Of a stretch of DNA of 11,827 nt, positions 1-6,963 are shown piece by piece. The notes under the pieces are model-generated. The model searched no databases, was not told the DNA's origin, and worked only from the letters and a program-made list of their open reading frames with translations. Each line of letters opens with the position of its first letter. Positions within the stretch are counted from its first letter, which is position 1. The stretch lies in contig JAFUUM010000447.1 of NCBI GenBank assembly GCA_017477805.1, positions 1 to 11,827 on the forward strand, given 5' to 3'. Both the position numbers and the translations under genes were made by a program. This DNA is from Lachnospiraceae bacterium. Its GTDB lineage: Bacteria > Bacillota > Clostridia > Lachnospirales > Lachnospiraceae.

Positions 1-2
1 AT

Positions 3-197
3 GAAGCTGCGGTAGAGATCAGCCACGGCGCGGACGGTGATCACGTCAGTGTGGAGGATATCATCGCTAAAGCCAGAGCCCATTTCGAAAAGAAGTATAT
101 GGAACGAGTGGAGAGCATCCGTATCTTTGTGGATCCGGAAGACAGAAAAGTCTTCTACGTGATAAACGGAGAGATCCATGATCATACCGGTTATTGA
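3..197 (+). CDS. 3' end of a small DUF6465-like protein (partial)
   Basis: The gene begins before the window; its last 64 codons are read in the frame starting at base 3 and end at TGA 195-197. The visible tail has a VEDIIAKARAHF helix-like stretch, then a strand pattern ending in RIFVDPEDRKVFYVINGE. That ending, with a 'V(K/D)PE...(Y/F)YVINGE' signature near the C-terminus, is what I recall of the DUF6465 family of small clostridial (mainly Lachnospiraceae) proteins of unknown function. The family call is from memory of the pattern and the function is unknown. The following diguanylate cyclase gene starts 20 bases downstream, so the two could share a transcript. An ATG at base 1 is not its start, because that frame hits TAG within five codons. 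Confidence 0.6.
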   Translation, partial: EAAVEISHGADGDHVSVEDIIAKARAHFEKKYMERVESIRIFVDPEDRKVFYVINGEIHDHTGY

Positions 198-217
198 CGG
201 ACTGACAGGAGAATCCT

Positions 218-1342
218 ATGAATTTTCAAGCCATCATGGTGGCAAATGTCACAGGCTTTTGTCTGATCGTAAGCCTTCTGTGGACGCGATATATTGCCAG
301 ACGCAGATGGTCCATGGACGAAAAGATATTCTTGCATATCGCGGTCCTTTCGCTGATCGCGTGCATTGTGGAACCCCTTACCTTCTGGGTGGACGGAAAG
401 CCGGGAGCTTTATTCTACTGGTTAAATCTCCTGGGAAATACGTACCTTTATGCCGCAAACCTGGTGGGATCCTATCTTTGGTGTCTGTATGTGGACCTGA
501 AACTTTACAATGACAAATCAAGACTTCTCAAATATCGCTATTATAAGAGTTTTGTGCTCGTTTTGGCCATAACTCTTGCAGGTAACATCTGGGGAGGTTA
601 TTATTTTTCAGTGGATGCACAGAATGTGTATCACCGGCAGCCCATGATCATGTTGTTCTGGGTGCTGTGCATGGCCTGTATGTTTGCCAGCGTGCTGATC
701 CTGATCATCTTTATCAGGGCACGGAACGGGGCGAAGTTTTTCCCCATCTGGTACTTCCTGATACCGGTTACATTGGGCACAGTCCTGCAGGGAGCCTTCT
801 ACGGGATCTCTCTTGCGTGGCTTGGTGTAGCCATCGGTCTGGTGGCCCTGCAGATGAGCCTGCAGAATGAGCGGTCCTATCTGGATGTTCTGACGGGGCT
901 GTATAACCGCCTGTTCATGGAACACACCATGTGGGTCATGAGCCGGGAACACAGCAAAAATTTTTATGGTATCATGATCGATATCGATTATTTCAAAAAG
1001 ATCAACGATACCTACGGTCATGCCATGGGAGATCAGGCATTAAAGGACGTTGCGGAGATTTTGGACATGCATACCCCGAGTTTTGCAACCGCTTTCAGAA
1101 TGGCGGGAGACGAGTTTGTGCTGATCTTAAAGACCCAAAAAGAGTCGGATGTGCTGGACACCATATCAGCCATCAAAGAGGCCCTGGACCGATTTAACAG
1201 ATCCGGGAGGCGGCCTTATCAGCTGTCCCTTTCCATGGGATATGCGGAGTTTATAAGAAATACGGATACGGATGACTCCTTCCTCAAAAAGATGGATGGG
1301 GCCATGTATCTGGATAAGGAGAAAACACACAGCCGTTTATGA
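218..1342 (+). CDS. Membrane-bound diguanylate cyclase (GGDEF domain, AGDEF variant)
   Basis: This is a 374-residue protein. The first ~215 residues are strongly hydrophobic, with about six or seven probable membrane segments (near 4-22, 38-57, 64-92, 110-126, 142-166, 176-195, 197-215). A cytoplasmic GGDEF domain follows, opening with the DVLTGLYNR motif (223-231), metal-binding IDIDYFKKINDTYGH (254-268) and the active-site loop FRMAGDEF (293-300). GGDEF domains make cyclic di-GMP from two GTP. Here the first Gly of GGDEF is Ala, a variant seen in active cyclases; D298 and E299 are kept. The RxxD product-inhibition site expected nine residues before the loop is absent (P287, A290). The start is ATG 218 with AGGAG at 207-211. 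Its TGA overlaps the ATG of the next gene, an EAL protein, which suggests translational coupling. The N-terminal sensor family was not recognised. Confidence 0.9.
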   Translation: MNFQAIMVANVTGFCLIVSLLWTRYIARRRWSMDEKIFLHIAVLSLIACIVEPLTFWVDGKPGALFYWLNLLGNTYLYAANLVGSYLWCLYVDLKLYNDKSRLLKYRYYKSFVLVLAITLAGNIWGGYYFSVDAQNVYHRQPMIMLFWVLCMACMFASVLILIIFIRARNGAKFFPIWYFLIPVTLGTVLQGAFYGISLAWLGVAIGLVALQMSLQNERSYLDVLTGLYNRLFMEHTMWVMSREHSKNFYGIMIDIDYFKKINDTYGHAMGDQALKDVAEILDMHTPSFATAFRMAGDEFVLILKTQKESDVLDTISAIKEALDRFNRSGRRPYQLSLSMGYAEFIRNTDTDDSFLKKMDGAMYLDKEKTHSRL

Positions 1343-3021
1343 ATGAGCACGCTAACACAGTGCTGATCGTGGATGATCACGCACTGGAACGAAAGATCAT
1401 CAGAAAAAGACTGGAAAAAGATTACACCATCTTAGAGGCGGAAAACGGACAGGAAGCCATTCAGATCATGAGCGAGAACCGGGATGAGATCTGCGTGGTA
1501 CTGCTGGATCTGATCATGCCGGTGATGGGCGGTGTAGCCTTTTTGGAAGAACGCAGACGCCGGGGTTATATGGACACTCCGGTGATCGTTATGACGGCGG
1601 AAGAACAGGCCGAGAAGGATTGTCTTCGTCTCGGCGCAACGGATTTTCTGTCAAAGCCCGTGAACCCCGATATCCTGATGCTTCGCGTCAAGAACGTGGT
1701 CAACGTAGGCCAGATCAAACTGCTGGAAGAACTCAGGTACTTAAAGGATCATGATCATCGTACCAGACTCTACAACGCCGGCAGACTGAACCAGGAGATC
1801 CGAAAGAGGATGCGGGACTTTCCCGATAACCGGTACACCTGCATCCGTATGGAGATCGAGCGGTACAAGGTGCTCAGTTCCTTCTGGGTTGAGGAGGAGA
1901 TCTCCGCTTTTTTGCTGTTTGTGGCTGAAAAGATCGAGGAGAGCGCAAAACTCCTGAAAAAGCCTATTTACGGCAGAGTCCATGCCGATGTGTTCTGGAT
2001 CCTGGCGGAGGGCGATGCCGCAAGCGTTGAAGGCTTTTTGAACAAACTCCAAAAGGGTGTCAATAAGTACGATACCGAGAACCCCATCGAACTTGCCTTT
2101 GGTCTTTATGAAGTGGCGGATACCCGCATGACGCCGGATGCCATGTTCGGCAGAGCCGGTATCGCCCTGAGAAAACAGCTCCATCATCCCGGAAACAACG
2201 TGGGATATTATGATGAGACCATGGAAGAAGAGCTCTTACGGGAGAGGGAGATCGTCAGCGAAATGCAGGCGGCTCTGGATAACGGAGAATTTATCCCTTA
2301 TTTCCAGCCCAAGTATAAGCTGAAAGACGGTATGCCCTATGGCTCCGAAGCTCTTGTAAGATGGAACCATCCACAGAAGGGCCTGATCTCCCCGGCGGAT
2401 TTCATTCCCCTGTTTGAGAGAAACGGCTTTATCCATAAACTGGATCTTTATATGTGGGAGAAGGTCTGCAGCCTTCTTCGGGAGTGGATCGATGCAGGTC
2501 TTAATCCTGCGCCCGTATCCGTCAATATCTCCAGGGTCAGCATGGACAATCCCGAGATCGTGGATGTGCTCATCGGCCTGGTGCAGAAGTACAATATCGA
2601 TCCCGCACTGCTTAATCTGGAACTGACGGAGAGCGCTTATATGGACCGTCCCGATCTGATGCTGGACATCATCAAACGTTTGCAGCAGGCAGGTTTTGTC
2701 CTGATGATGGACGATTTCGGCAGCGGTTATTCTTCTCTGAACACATTGAAGGATATCCCTGTGGACGTTCTGAAGATCGATATTGATTTCCTGTCCTCCA
2801 ATCTCCAGGGCAGCAAGGGAGAGAGGATCCTTGCTTCCGTGATCCGTATGGCCGCATGGCTGGATCTCCCCGTGATCGTGGAGGGTGTGGAGAACGAGGC
2901 ACAGAAAAAGTTTTTGGAGGGCGTCGGCTGCAATTTCGTGCAGGGATATTATTATTCCCGCCCCATGCCGCTGTCGCAGTATGAAAGCCTGCTTCGGACC
3001 GTGAAGCAGACATCGGCCTAA
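1339..3021 (+). CDS. Response regulator with degenerate GGDEF and EAL c-di-GMP phosphodiesterase domains
   Basis: This is a 560-residue soluble protein in three parts. Residues 7-122 are a CheY-like receiver with acidic pair D12/D13, phosphoacceptor D57 (in LLDLIMP), T86 and K106 (SKP). Residues ~135-290 look like a decayed GGDEF domain: HDHRTRLYNAGRL replaces the usual DxLTGLxNR, and HADVF (215-219) replaces GGDEF, so it should not make c-di-GMP. Residues ~300-555 are an EAL domain with EALVRW (337-342), SVNIS (N396), ELTES (E428, E431), DDFGSGYSSL (458-467), LKIDIDF (K479, D481), VEGVEN (E515) and QGYYYSRP (535-542). These are the known metal and catalytic positions, so hydrolysis of c-di-GMP to pGpG is likely. 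ATG 1339 overlaps the TGA of the cyclase gene (ATGA). The partner histidine kinase is not in the window. The pair probably sets local c-di-GMP from opposite directions. Confidence 0.9.
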   Translation: MNEHANTVLIVDDHALERKIIRKRLEKDYTILEAENGQEAIQIMSENRDEICVVLLDLIMPVMGGVAFLEERRRRGYMDTPVIVMTAEEQAEKDCLRLGATDFLSKPVNPDILMLRVKNVVNVGQIKLLEELRYLKDHDHRTRLYNAGRLNQEIRKRMRDFPDNRYTCIRMEIERYKVLSSFWVEEEISAFLLFVAEKIEESAKLLKKPIYGRVHADVFWILAEGDAASVEGFLNKLQKGVNKYDTENPIELAFGLYEVADTRMTPDAMFGRAGIALRKQLHHPGNNVGYYDETMEEELLREREIVSEMQAALDNGEFIPYFQPKYKLKDGMPYGSEALVRWNHPQKGLISPADFIPLFERNGFIHKLDLYMWEKVCSLLREWIDAGLNPAPVSVNISRVSMDNPEIVDVLIGLVQKYNIDPALLNLELTESAYMDRPDLMLDIIKRLQQAGFVLMMDDFGSGYSSLNTLKDIPVDVLKIDIDFLSSNLQGSKGERILASVIRMAAWLDLPVIVEGVENEAQKKFLEGVGCNFVQGYYYSRPMPLSQYESLLRTVKQTSA

Positions 3022-3038
3022 AAAGATAATAAGGTCGC

Positions 3039-3056
3039 GAGGAGAATGAGGAGAAT
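3039..3056 (+). promoter_or_regulatory. Tandemly duplicated Shine-Dalgarno before the DAHP synthase gene
   Basis: The nine bases GAGGAGAAT occur twice back to back (3039-3047 and 3048-3056). Each copy carries a GAGGAG ribosome binding core. The second copy sits 8 bases before ATG 3062 and is the likely working site, deciding that start over the in-frame ATGs at 3071 and 3077. The first copy is too close to the out-of-frame ATG at 3046 to serve it well. Seen directly; any effect on translation is inference. Confidence 0.7.
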
Positions 3057-3061
3057 CGATT

Positions 3062-4105
3062 ATGGAAAAAATGGATATGGAGTTTTTCAGAAAACTCCCC
3101 ACACCCAAAGAAGTAAAAGAAGAGTATCCGGTGGGCCGGAACGTGGAGCAGATCAAAGAGCAGCGCGATGAGGAGTTAAAGGCGATCTTTGAAGGCAGGG
3201 ATGACAGACTTCTTCTGATCATCGGCCCCTGTTCCGCAGACAGAGAAGACGCGGTGATCGATTACATCACCAGACTGCGCACGGTGCAGGATAAGGTCAG
3301 GGACCGTATCTTCATCGTACCCCGGATCTACACCAATAAACCCAGGACCGTTGGGACAGGCTCTAAGGGAATGCTCCATCAGCCCGATCCCAGCAAAGCA
3401 TCGGATATGCTGGCCGGCATTGTTGCCATCCGTCAGATCCACAGAAGAGCCGTCAGTGAGACCGGCTTTACCTGTGCAGATGAAATGCTTTATCCCGAAA
3501 ATCACAGATACTTATCTGATATCTTGAGCTATGTGGCAGTCGGTGCCAGATCTGCGGAAAATCAGCAGCACAGACTGACCTCCAGCGGCGTCGGCATTCC
3601 CGTGGGAATGAAGAACCCCACAGGAGGCGACCTGGCGGTCATGATGAATTCCGTGGTGGCAGCCCAGAACAGCCACACTTTCCTCTACCGCGGGTGGGAA
3701 GTAAAGAGTCCCGGTAACCCGCTGACACATTGTATTCTCAGGGGATATGTCGATAAATTCGGCAGAAATCACCCCAATTATCACTATGAAGACCTGCAGA
3801 GCGTGCTGGCTCTTTACGGAGAGCGTCCGGAACTGCAGAATCCTGCCGTGATCGTGGATACCAACCATTCCAACTCCGGCAAACAGTTTATGGAACAGAT
3901 CCGCATCAGTAAGGACGTGGTACACAGCTGCCATGTATCCAGAGACATCAAAGGTCTCGTCAAAGGACTGATGGTGGAGAGTTATATTGAAGACGGTGCA
4001 CAGTCACCCAGCGAGCATTGTTACGGAAAATCCATTACCGATCCCTGCCTGGGATGGGAAAAAACGGAGCGACTGATCTATGACCTTGCGGACCTTTGGT
4101 ACTAA
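3062..4105 (+). CDS. aroF: 3-deoxy-7-phosphoheptulonate (DAHP) synthase, class I AroF/G/H type
   Basis: This enzyme condenses phosphoenolpyruvate with erythrose 4-phosphate to DAHP, the first step of the shikimate pathway to aromatic amino acids. At 347 residues it matches the E. coli AroF/G/H length. Diagnostic motifs in order are IIGPCSADR (54-61, metal ligand C57), TNKPRTVGTGSKG (91-103), AVGARSAENQQHR (159-171), GMKNPTGG (182-189, K184), VDTNHSNSGKQ (265-275, H269), VESYIEDG (E306) and SITDPCLGW (D327). The four metal ligands (Cys, His, Glu, Asp) are all present. Which feedback class (Tyr, Phe or Trp) it belongs to cannot be told, so the symbol names the family only. The gene begins 40 bases after the EAL gene, with no other aro gene in view, and its 3' end overlaps the following lipoprotein gene by 26 bases. 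Confidence 0.95.
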   Translation: MEKMDMEFFRKLPTPKEVKEEYPVGRNVEQIKEQRDEELKAIFEGRDDRLLLIIGPCSADREDAVIDYITRLRTVQDKVRDRIFIVPRIYTNKPRTVGTGSKGMLHQPDPSKASDMLAGIVAIRQIHRRAVSETGFTCADEMLYPENHRYLSDILSYVAVGARSAENQQHRLTSSGVGIPVGMKNPTGGDLAVMMNSVVAAQNSHTFLYRGWEVKSPGNPLTHCILRGYVDKFGRNHPNYHYEDLQSVLALYGERPELQNPAVIVDTNHSNSGKQFMEQIRISKDVVHSCHVSRDIKGLVKGLMVESYIEDGAQSPSEHCYGKSITDPCLGWEKTERLIYDLADLWY

Positions 4106-5153
4106 AAAAAGACTTGTGCTTACGATCCTGACGGCAGGCACCATCGCCATGCTGACGGGGGGCTGCGGGAAAAATGCCCAGGTTTCGGACCTGCAGGCTG
4201 CCCGGGATGCGGTAACGGGTCTTGAGTATGAGACGGCACTGGCATCTTACGAAAAGGCTTTGGAGGGTGGAGCCGATCCCCGGGAGATCTACCGGGAAGA
4301 GGGGATTGCCTATCTTGGTCTTGCGGATTATGCCCATGCTGTGGAATATCTGGAAAAATCCCTGTCCCTCAGCAGTTTCCTTGTGGATGACCTGGATGTG
4401 GACGTAAACTTCTACCTGGCAACAGCCTATGAAAAGATGGGGGATCCCGCGAAAGCGGAGGAGATCTATTCCGCCATCATCCGCCTGGATCCCAAGAACG
4501 CGGAAGCTTATTATCAGCGGGCTATCGTGCGGCTTGAACAGAACAGTTTCAGCGCCGCCAAAGCGGATTTTGACCAGTCCCTGTCCTTAACTCCCGGTAA
4601 TTATGATCGCCTCATTGATATGGTGGAGATCCTGGAGGAATACGGCTACGAGGATGAGGGGTATATCTACCTGCAGACGGCCCTGACCCAGGGAGCCAAG
4701 GATCTGACGGATTATGACAGAGGCCGGATCTATTTCTGCCTCGGCGAATTCGAGACGGCAAGGACCTATCTTGAGACCGCCAGAGATGCCAAAGTGGACG
4801 GTGCCACCTATTATCTGGGAAAGAGCTGGGAAGCTCTCGGTGAGTACAATTACGCTGCCAGCGTGTACCAGACCTATCTCCAGGAAAAGGGAGAGAGTGC
4901 ATTGATCTATAACGAACTGGCCATCTGCGAACTCCAGCTGGGTGAGTACAATGCCGCCAGAGAAGCGGTGGAGCGGGGGCTTGCCCTGGGAGATACCACC
5001 ATGGCGCGGACGCTGCAGTTTAACCGCATCGTGATCTACGAATATCAATCGGACTTTGCAACCGCCAAAGAGCTTGTGGCTGCCTATCTGAAGGCTTATC
5101 CGGATGACGAGCAGGCAAAGCGGGAAGCGGAATTCTTAAAAACAAGATCCTAA
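4080..5153 (+). CDS. TPR-repeat lipoprotein
   Basis: The 357-residue protein starts with a lipoprotein-type signal: basic KKR, a hydrophobic stretch (12-26) and a lipobox-like LTGGC with Cys at 29. It is probably anchored to the outer face of the cytoplasmic membrane. The lipobox is slightly atypical (Thr at -3). The rest is almost all tetratricopeptide repeats, about eight by eye (near 35-64, 70-101, 108-140, 142-174, 213-240, 241-272, 275-304, 313-344), with typical A-Y/A-G-Y-A spacing such as YLGLADYAHAVEYLEKSL. TPRs mediate protein-protein contacts; no catalytic domain is seen and no partner is evident. ATG 4080 lies inside the end of the DAHP synthase gene (26-base overlap), with GGAG at 4066-4069 ten bases upstream. 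A later start would shorten or remove the signal peptide. pyrF follows directly. Confidence 0.85.
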   Translation: MTLRTFGTKKRLVLTILTAGTIAMLTGGCGKNAQVSDLQAARDAVTGLEYETALASYEKALEGGADPREIYREEGIAYLGLADYAHAVEYLEKSLSLSSFLVDDLDVDVNFYLATAYEKMGDPAKAEEIYSAIIRLDPKNAEAYYQRAIVRLEQNSFSAAKADFDQSLSLTPGNYDRLIDMVEILEEYGYEDEGYIYLQTALTQGAKDLTDYDRGRIYFCLGEFETARTYLETARDAKVDGATYYLGKSWEALGEYNYAASVYQTYLQEKGESALIYNELAICELQLGEYNAAREAVERGLALGDTTMARTLQFNRIVIYEYQSDFATAKELVAAYLKAYPDDEQAKREAEFLKTRS

Positions 5154-5162
5154 GGAGCAGTC

Positions 5163-6086
5163 ATGATACAGAAACTCATTGCTAACATCAAAAAAACGGA
5201 CGCACCCATCGTTGTGGGTCTGGACCCCATGCTTTCCTATATCCCCGCCCCCATTTTGAAGAAAGCCTACGGGGAATTTGGAGAGACCCTGGAGGGAGCA
5301 GGAGAAGCGGTATGGCAGTACAACAAGCGTCTCATCGATGCAACATACGACCTGATCCCTGCGGTAAAACCCCAGATCGCCATGTATGAGCAGTTCGGGA
5401 TCCCGGGACTTCAGGCTTTTGTTAAGACCGTAAACTACGCAAAGGAAAAGGGCCTGGTGGTCATCGGAGATGTGAAGCGAGGCGATATCGGATCTACCTC
5501 CGCAGCCTATGCGGATGCTCATCTCGGTAAGGTAACGGTGGAATCGAACCGCATCGAAGCCTTCGGAGAAGATTTTGCCACCGTCAATCCCTATCTGGGA
5601 ACCGACGGCATTGAGCCCTTTTTGAAGGTGTGCCGGGAGGAAGATAAGGGTGTGTTCATCCTTGTTAAGACTTCCAATCCTTCCAGCGGAGAGTTTCAGG
5701 ACCGGATCATTGACGGCAGACCCTTATACGAATGGATTGGCGAGAAAGTGGCTGCCTGGGGCGAGACCTGCATGGACGGTGAGTACAGTAACGTGGGCGC
5801 CGTTGTTGGTGCAACTTATCCGGAGATGGGCAAGATCCTTCGAAAGATCATGCCGAAATCTTATATCCTGGTGCCCGGCTACGGCGCACAGGGCGGCAAA
5901 GGCGCAGATCTTGTTCACTTCTTCAATGAAGACGGTCTTGGCGCCATCGTAAACTCCTCCAGAGGCATCATCGCTGCCTATAAGCAGGAAAAGTACGCTT
6001 CTTACGGAGAAGAGCATTTTGAAGACGCTGCAAGGGCAGCAGTCCTTGACATGAAAGCGGACATCGCCTCCGCACTTCGCAAATAA
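5163..6086 (+). CDS. pyrF: Orotidine 5'-phosphate decarboxylase (long type)
   Basis: The product decarboxylates OMP to UMP, the last step of de novo pyrimidine synthesis. It has 307 residues, the longer 'type 2' form rather than the ~240-residue form. The motifs are VVGLDPM (17-23), AVKPQIAMYEQFG (67-79), the catalytic signature GDVKRGDIGSTSAAY (102-116, with D103, K105 and D108), VNPYLGTDG (141-149), ILVKTSNPSS (166-175) and LVPGYGAQGGKG (236-247), then the phosphate-gripping IVNSSRGI (262-269). ATG 5163 follows an AGGAG at 5153-5157 that begins on the last base of the TPR gene's stop codon, so the two genes are almost certainly co-transcribed. pyrE lies one gene downstream, which agrees with the assignment. 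Confidence 0.97.
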   Translation: MIQKLIANIKKTDAPIVVGLDPMLSYIPAPILKKAYGEFGETLEGAGEAVWQYNKRLIDATYDLIPAVKPQIAMYEQFGIPGLQAFVKTVNYAKEKGLVVIGDVKRGDIGSTSAAYADAHLGKVTVESNRIEAFGEDFATVNPYLGTDGIEPFLKVCREEDKGVFILVKTSNPSSGEFQDRIIDGRPLYEWIGEKVAAWGETCMDGEYSNVGAVVGATYPEMGKILRKIMPKSYILVPGYGAQGGKGADLVHFFNEDGLGAIVNSSRGIIAAYKQEKYASYGEEHFEDAARAAVLDMKADIASALRK

Positions 6087-6114
6087 CTTTTTTCTTCAAC
6101 AGCAGGTGAAAAAC

Positions 6115-6924
6115 GTGGAAAAGACGTTAAAAAATATTTATGTTTGTTTTCCCGGGGGAAAGCATAAGGTCGTCACCATGAGTTATGATGACGGGCGGGA
6201 AGAGGACAGAAGACTTCTGGAGATCTTTAACCGCTATGGGATCAGGGGGACCTTTAACCTAAACGGCATGCTGGAGCGTACAAACGAGATCCCTAAGGAA
6301 GAGTATCCGACACTGTACGCGGATCATGAGGTGGCAGCCCACACGGCTCTCCATCCCACCATCGCAAGATGCCCTGATGAACAGATCCTCCAGCAGGTCC
6401 TGGAAGACAGACGGATCCTTGAGGAACTCATGGGCTATCCCGTAAGAGGCCTTGCCTATCCCAACGGCTCCGTGAACGAGCGTATTACGAAGATGCTGCC
6501 CTATACGGGGATCCGGTACGGCCGGACGGTGGTATCCACTCACAGTTTCAACATGCCGGAGGATTACATGCGGTGGAACCCCACCATGCATCACAACGAT
6601 CCCGAAGCACTGACGTTAGCAAAATCCTTTACGGAGCTGTTCAAGACCCAGTACCTTTACATGATGTACATCTGGGGCCACAGCTATGAATTCACGGATC
6701 GGGATAACTGGGACGTGATGGAAGAACTCTGCAAGATCCTGGGCGGTCGGGAAGATACCTGGTATGCCACCAATATCGAGATCTACGATTACATGGAAGA
6801 GGCCTCCAGGCTTCAGGTTTCCGTGGACGGATCCTTTGCTTATAATCCCAGTGCACGGGATATCGATATTGAGATCGACAAGGAACATTTCTGCTGCAAG
6901 GCGGGAGTGATCACAAGATTTTAA
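6115..6924 (+). CDS. Cytoplasmic polysaccharide deacetylase-like (NodB-fold) protein
   Basis: No signal peptide or membrane segment is visible, so it should be cytoplasmic. NodB/CE4-like features, numbered from GTG 6115, are VVTMSYDDG (D25/D26, motif 1), the metal-binding AAHTALHP (H76, H80; motif H(S/T)xxH), GLAYPNG (112-118, like the RxPY/F motif) and WGHSYEF (H189). These are the residues used for metal-dependent N- or O-deacetylation, and the true substrate is unknown. Two GTG starts are possible. GTG 6106 lies within AGGTGA (6104-6109), which itself resembles the tail of the AGGAGGTGA ribosome binding sequence and is well placed for GTG 6115. I therefore prefer 6115 (269 residues); 6106 would add three residues. 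The gene sits between pyrF and pyrE, a place where I would have expected pyrK and pyrD in this group of bacteria. Confidence 0.8.
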   Translation: MEKTLKNIYVCFPGGKHKVVTMSYDDGREEDRRLLEIFNRYGIRGTFNLNGMLERTNEIPKEEYPTLYADHEVAAHTALHPTIARCPDEQILQQVLEDRRILEELMGYPVRGLAYPNGSVNERITKMLPYTGIRYGRTVVSTHSFNMPEDYMRWNPTMHHNDPEALTLAKSFTELFKTQYLYMMYIWGHSYEFTDRDNWDVMEELCKILGGREDTWYATNIEIYDYMEEASRLQVSVDGSFAYNPSARDIDIEIDKEHFCCKAGVITRF

Positions 6925-6939
6925 CGGATCATGGATCCG
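6925..6939. repeat. Perfect inverted repeat ahead of pyrE
   Basis: CGGATC-ATG-GATCCG forms perfect 6-base arms around a 3-base spacer. It starts right after the deacetylase-like gene's stop codon and ends 24 bases before the pyrE ATG. It is followed by a run of A, not T, on the + strand, so it is not a rho-independent terminator for these genes. It could be an operator or a small mRNA hairpin. The role is unknown, and a dyad of this size can arise by chance. Confidence 0.4.
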
Positions 6940-6963
6940 GAACAATAAAAAAGGAGCAGGAAG

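Noticed and set aside
2236..3222. Long minus-strand open frame (328 codons) opposite the EAL gene
   Set aside because: It lies antisense to clear EAL and DAHP synthase coding sequence, shows no recognisable domain and has no convincing ribosome binding site; it is a shadow of the codon bias on the other strand.
6057..6093. Possible terminator at the end of pyrF (GCGGA/TCCGC stem with a later run of six T)
   Set aside because: The stem is only five bases and the T-run begins 14 bases after it, too far for an intrinsic terminator; the next gene follows within 30 bases in the same direction.
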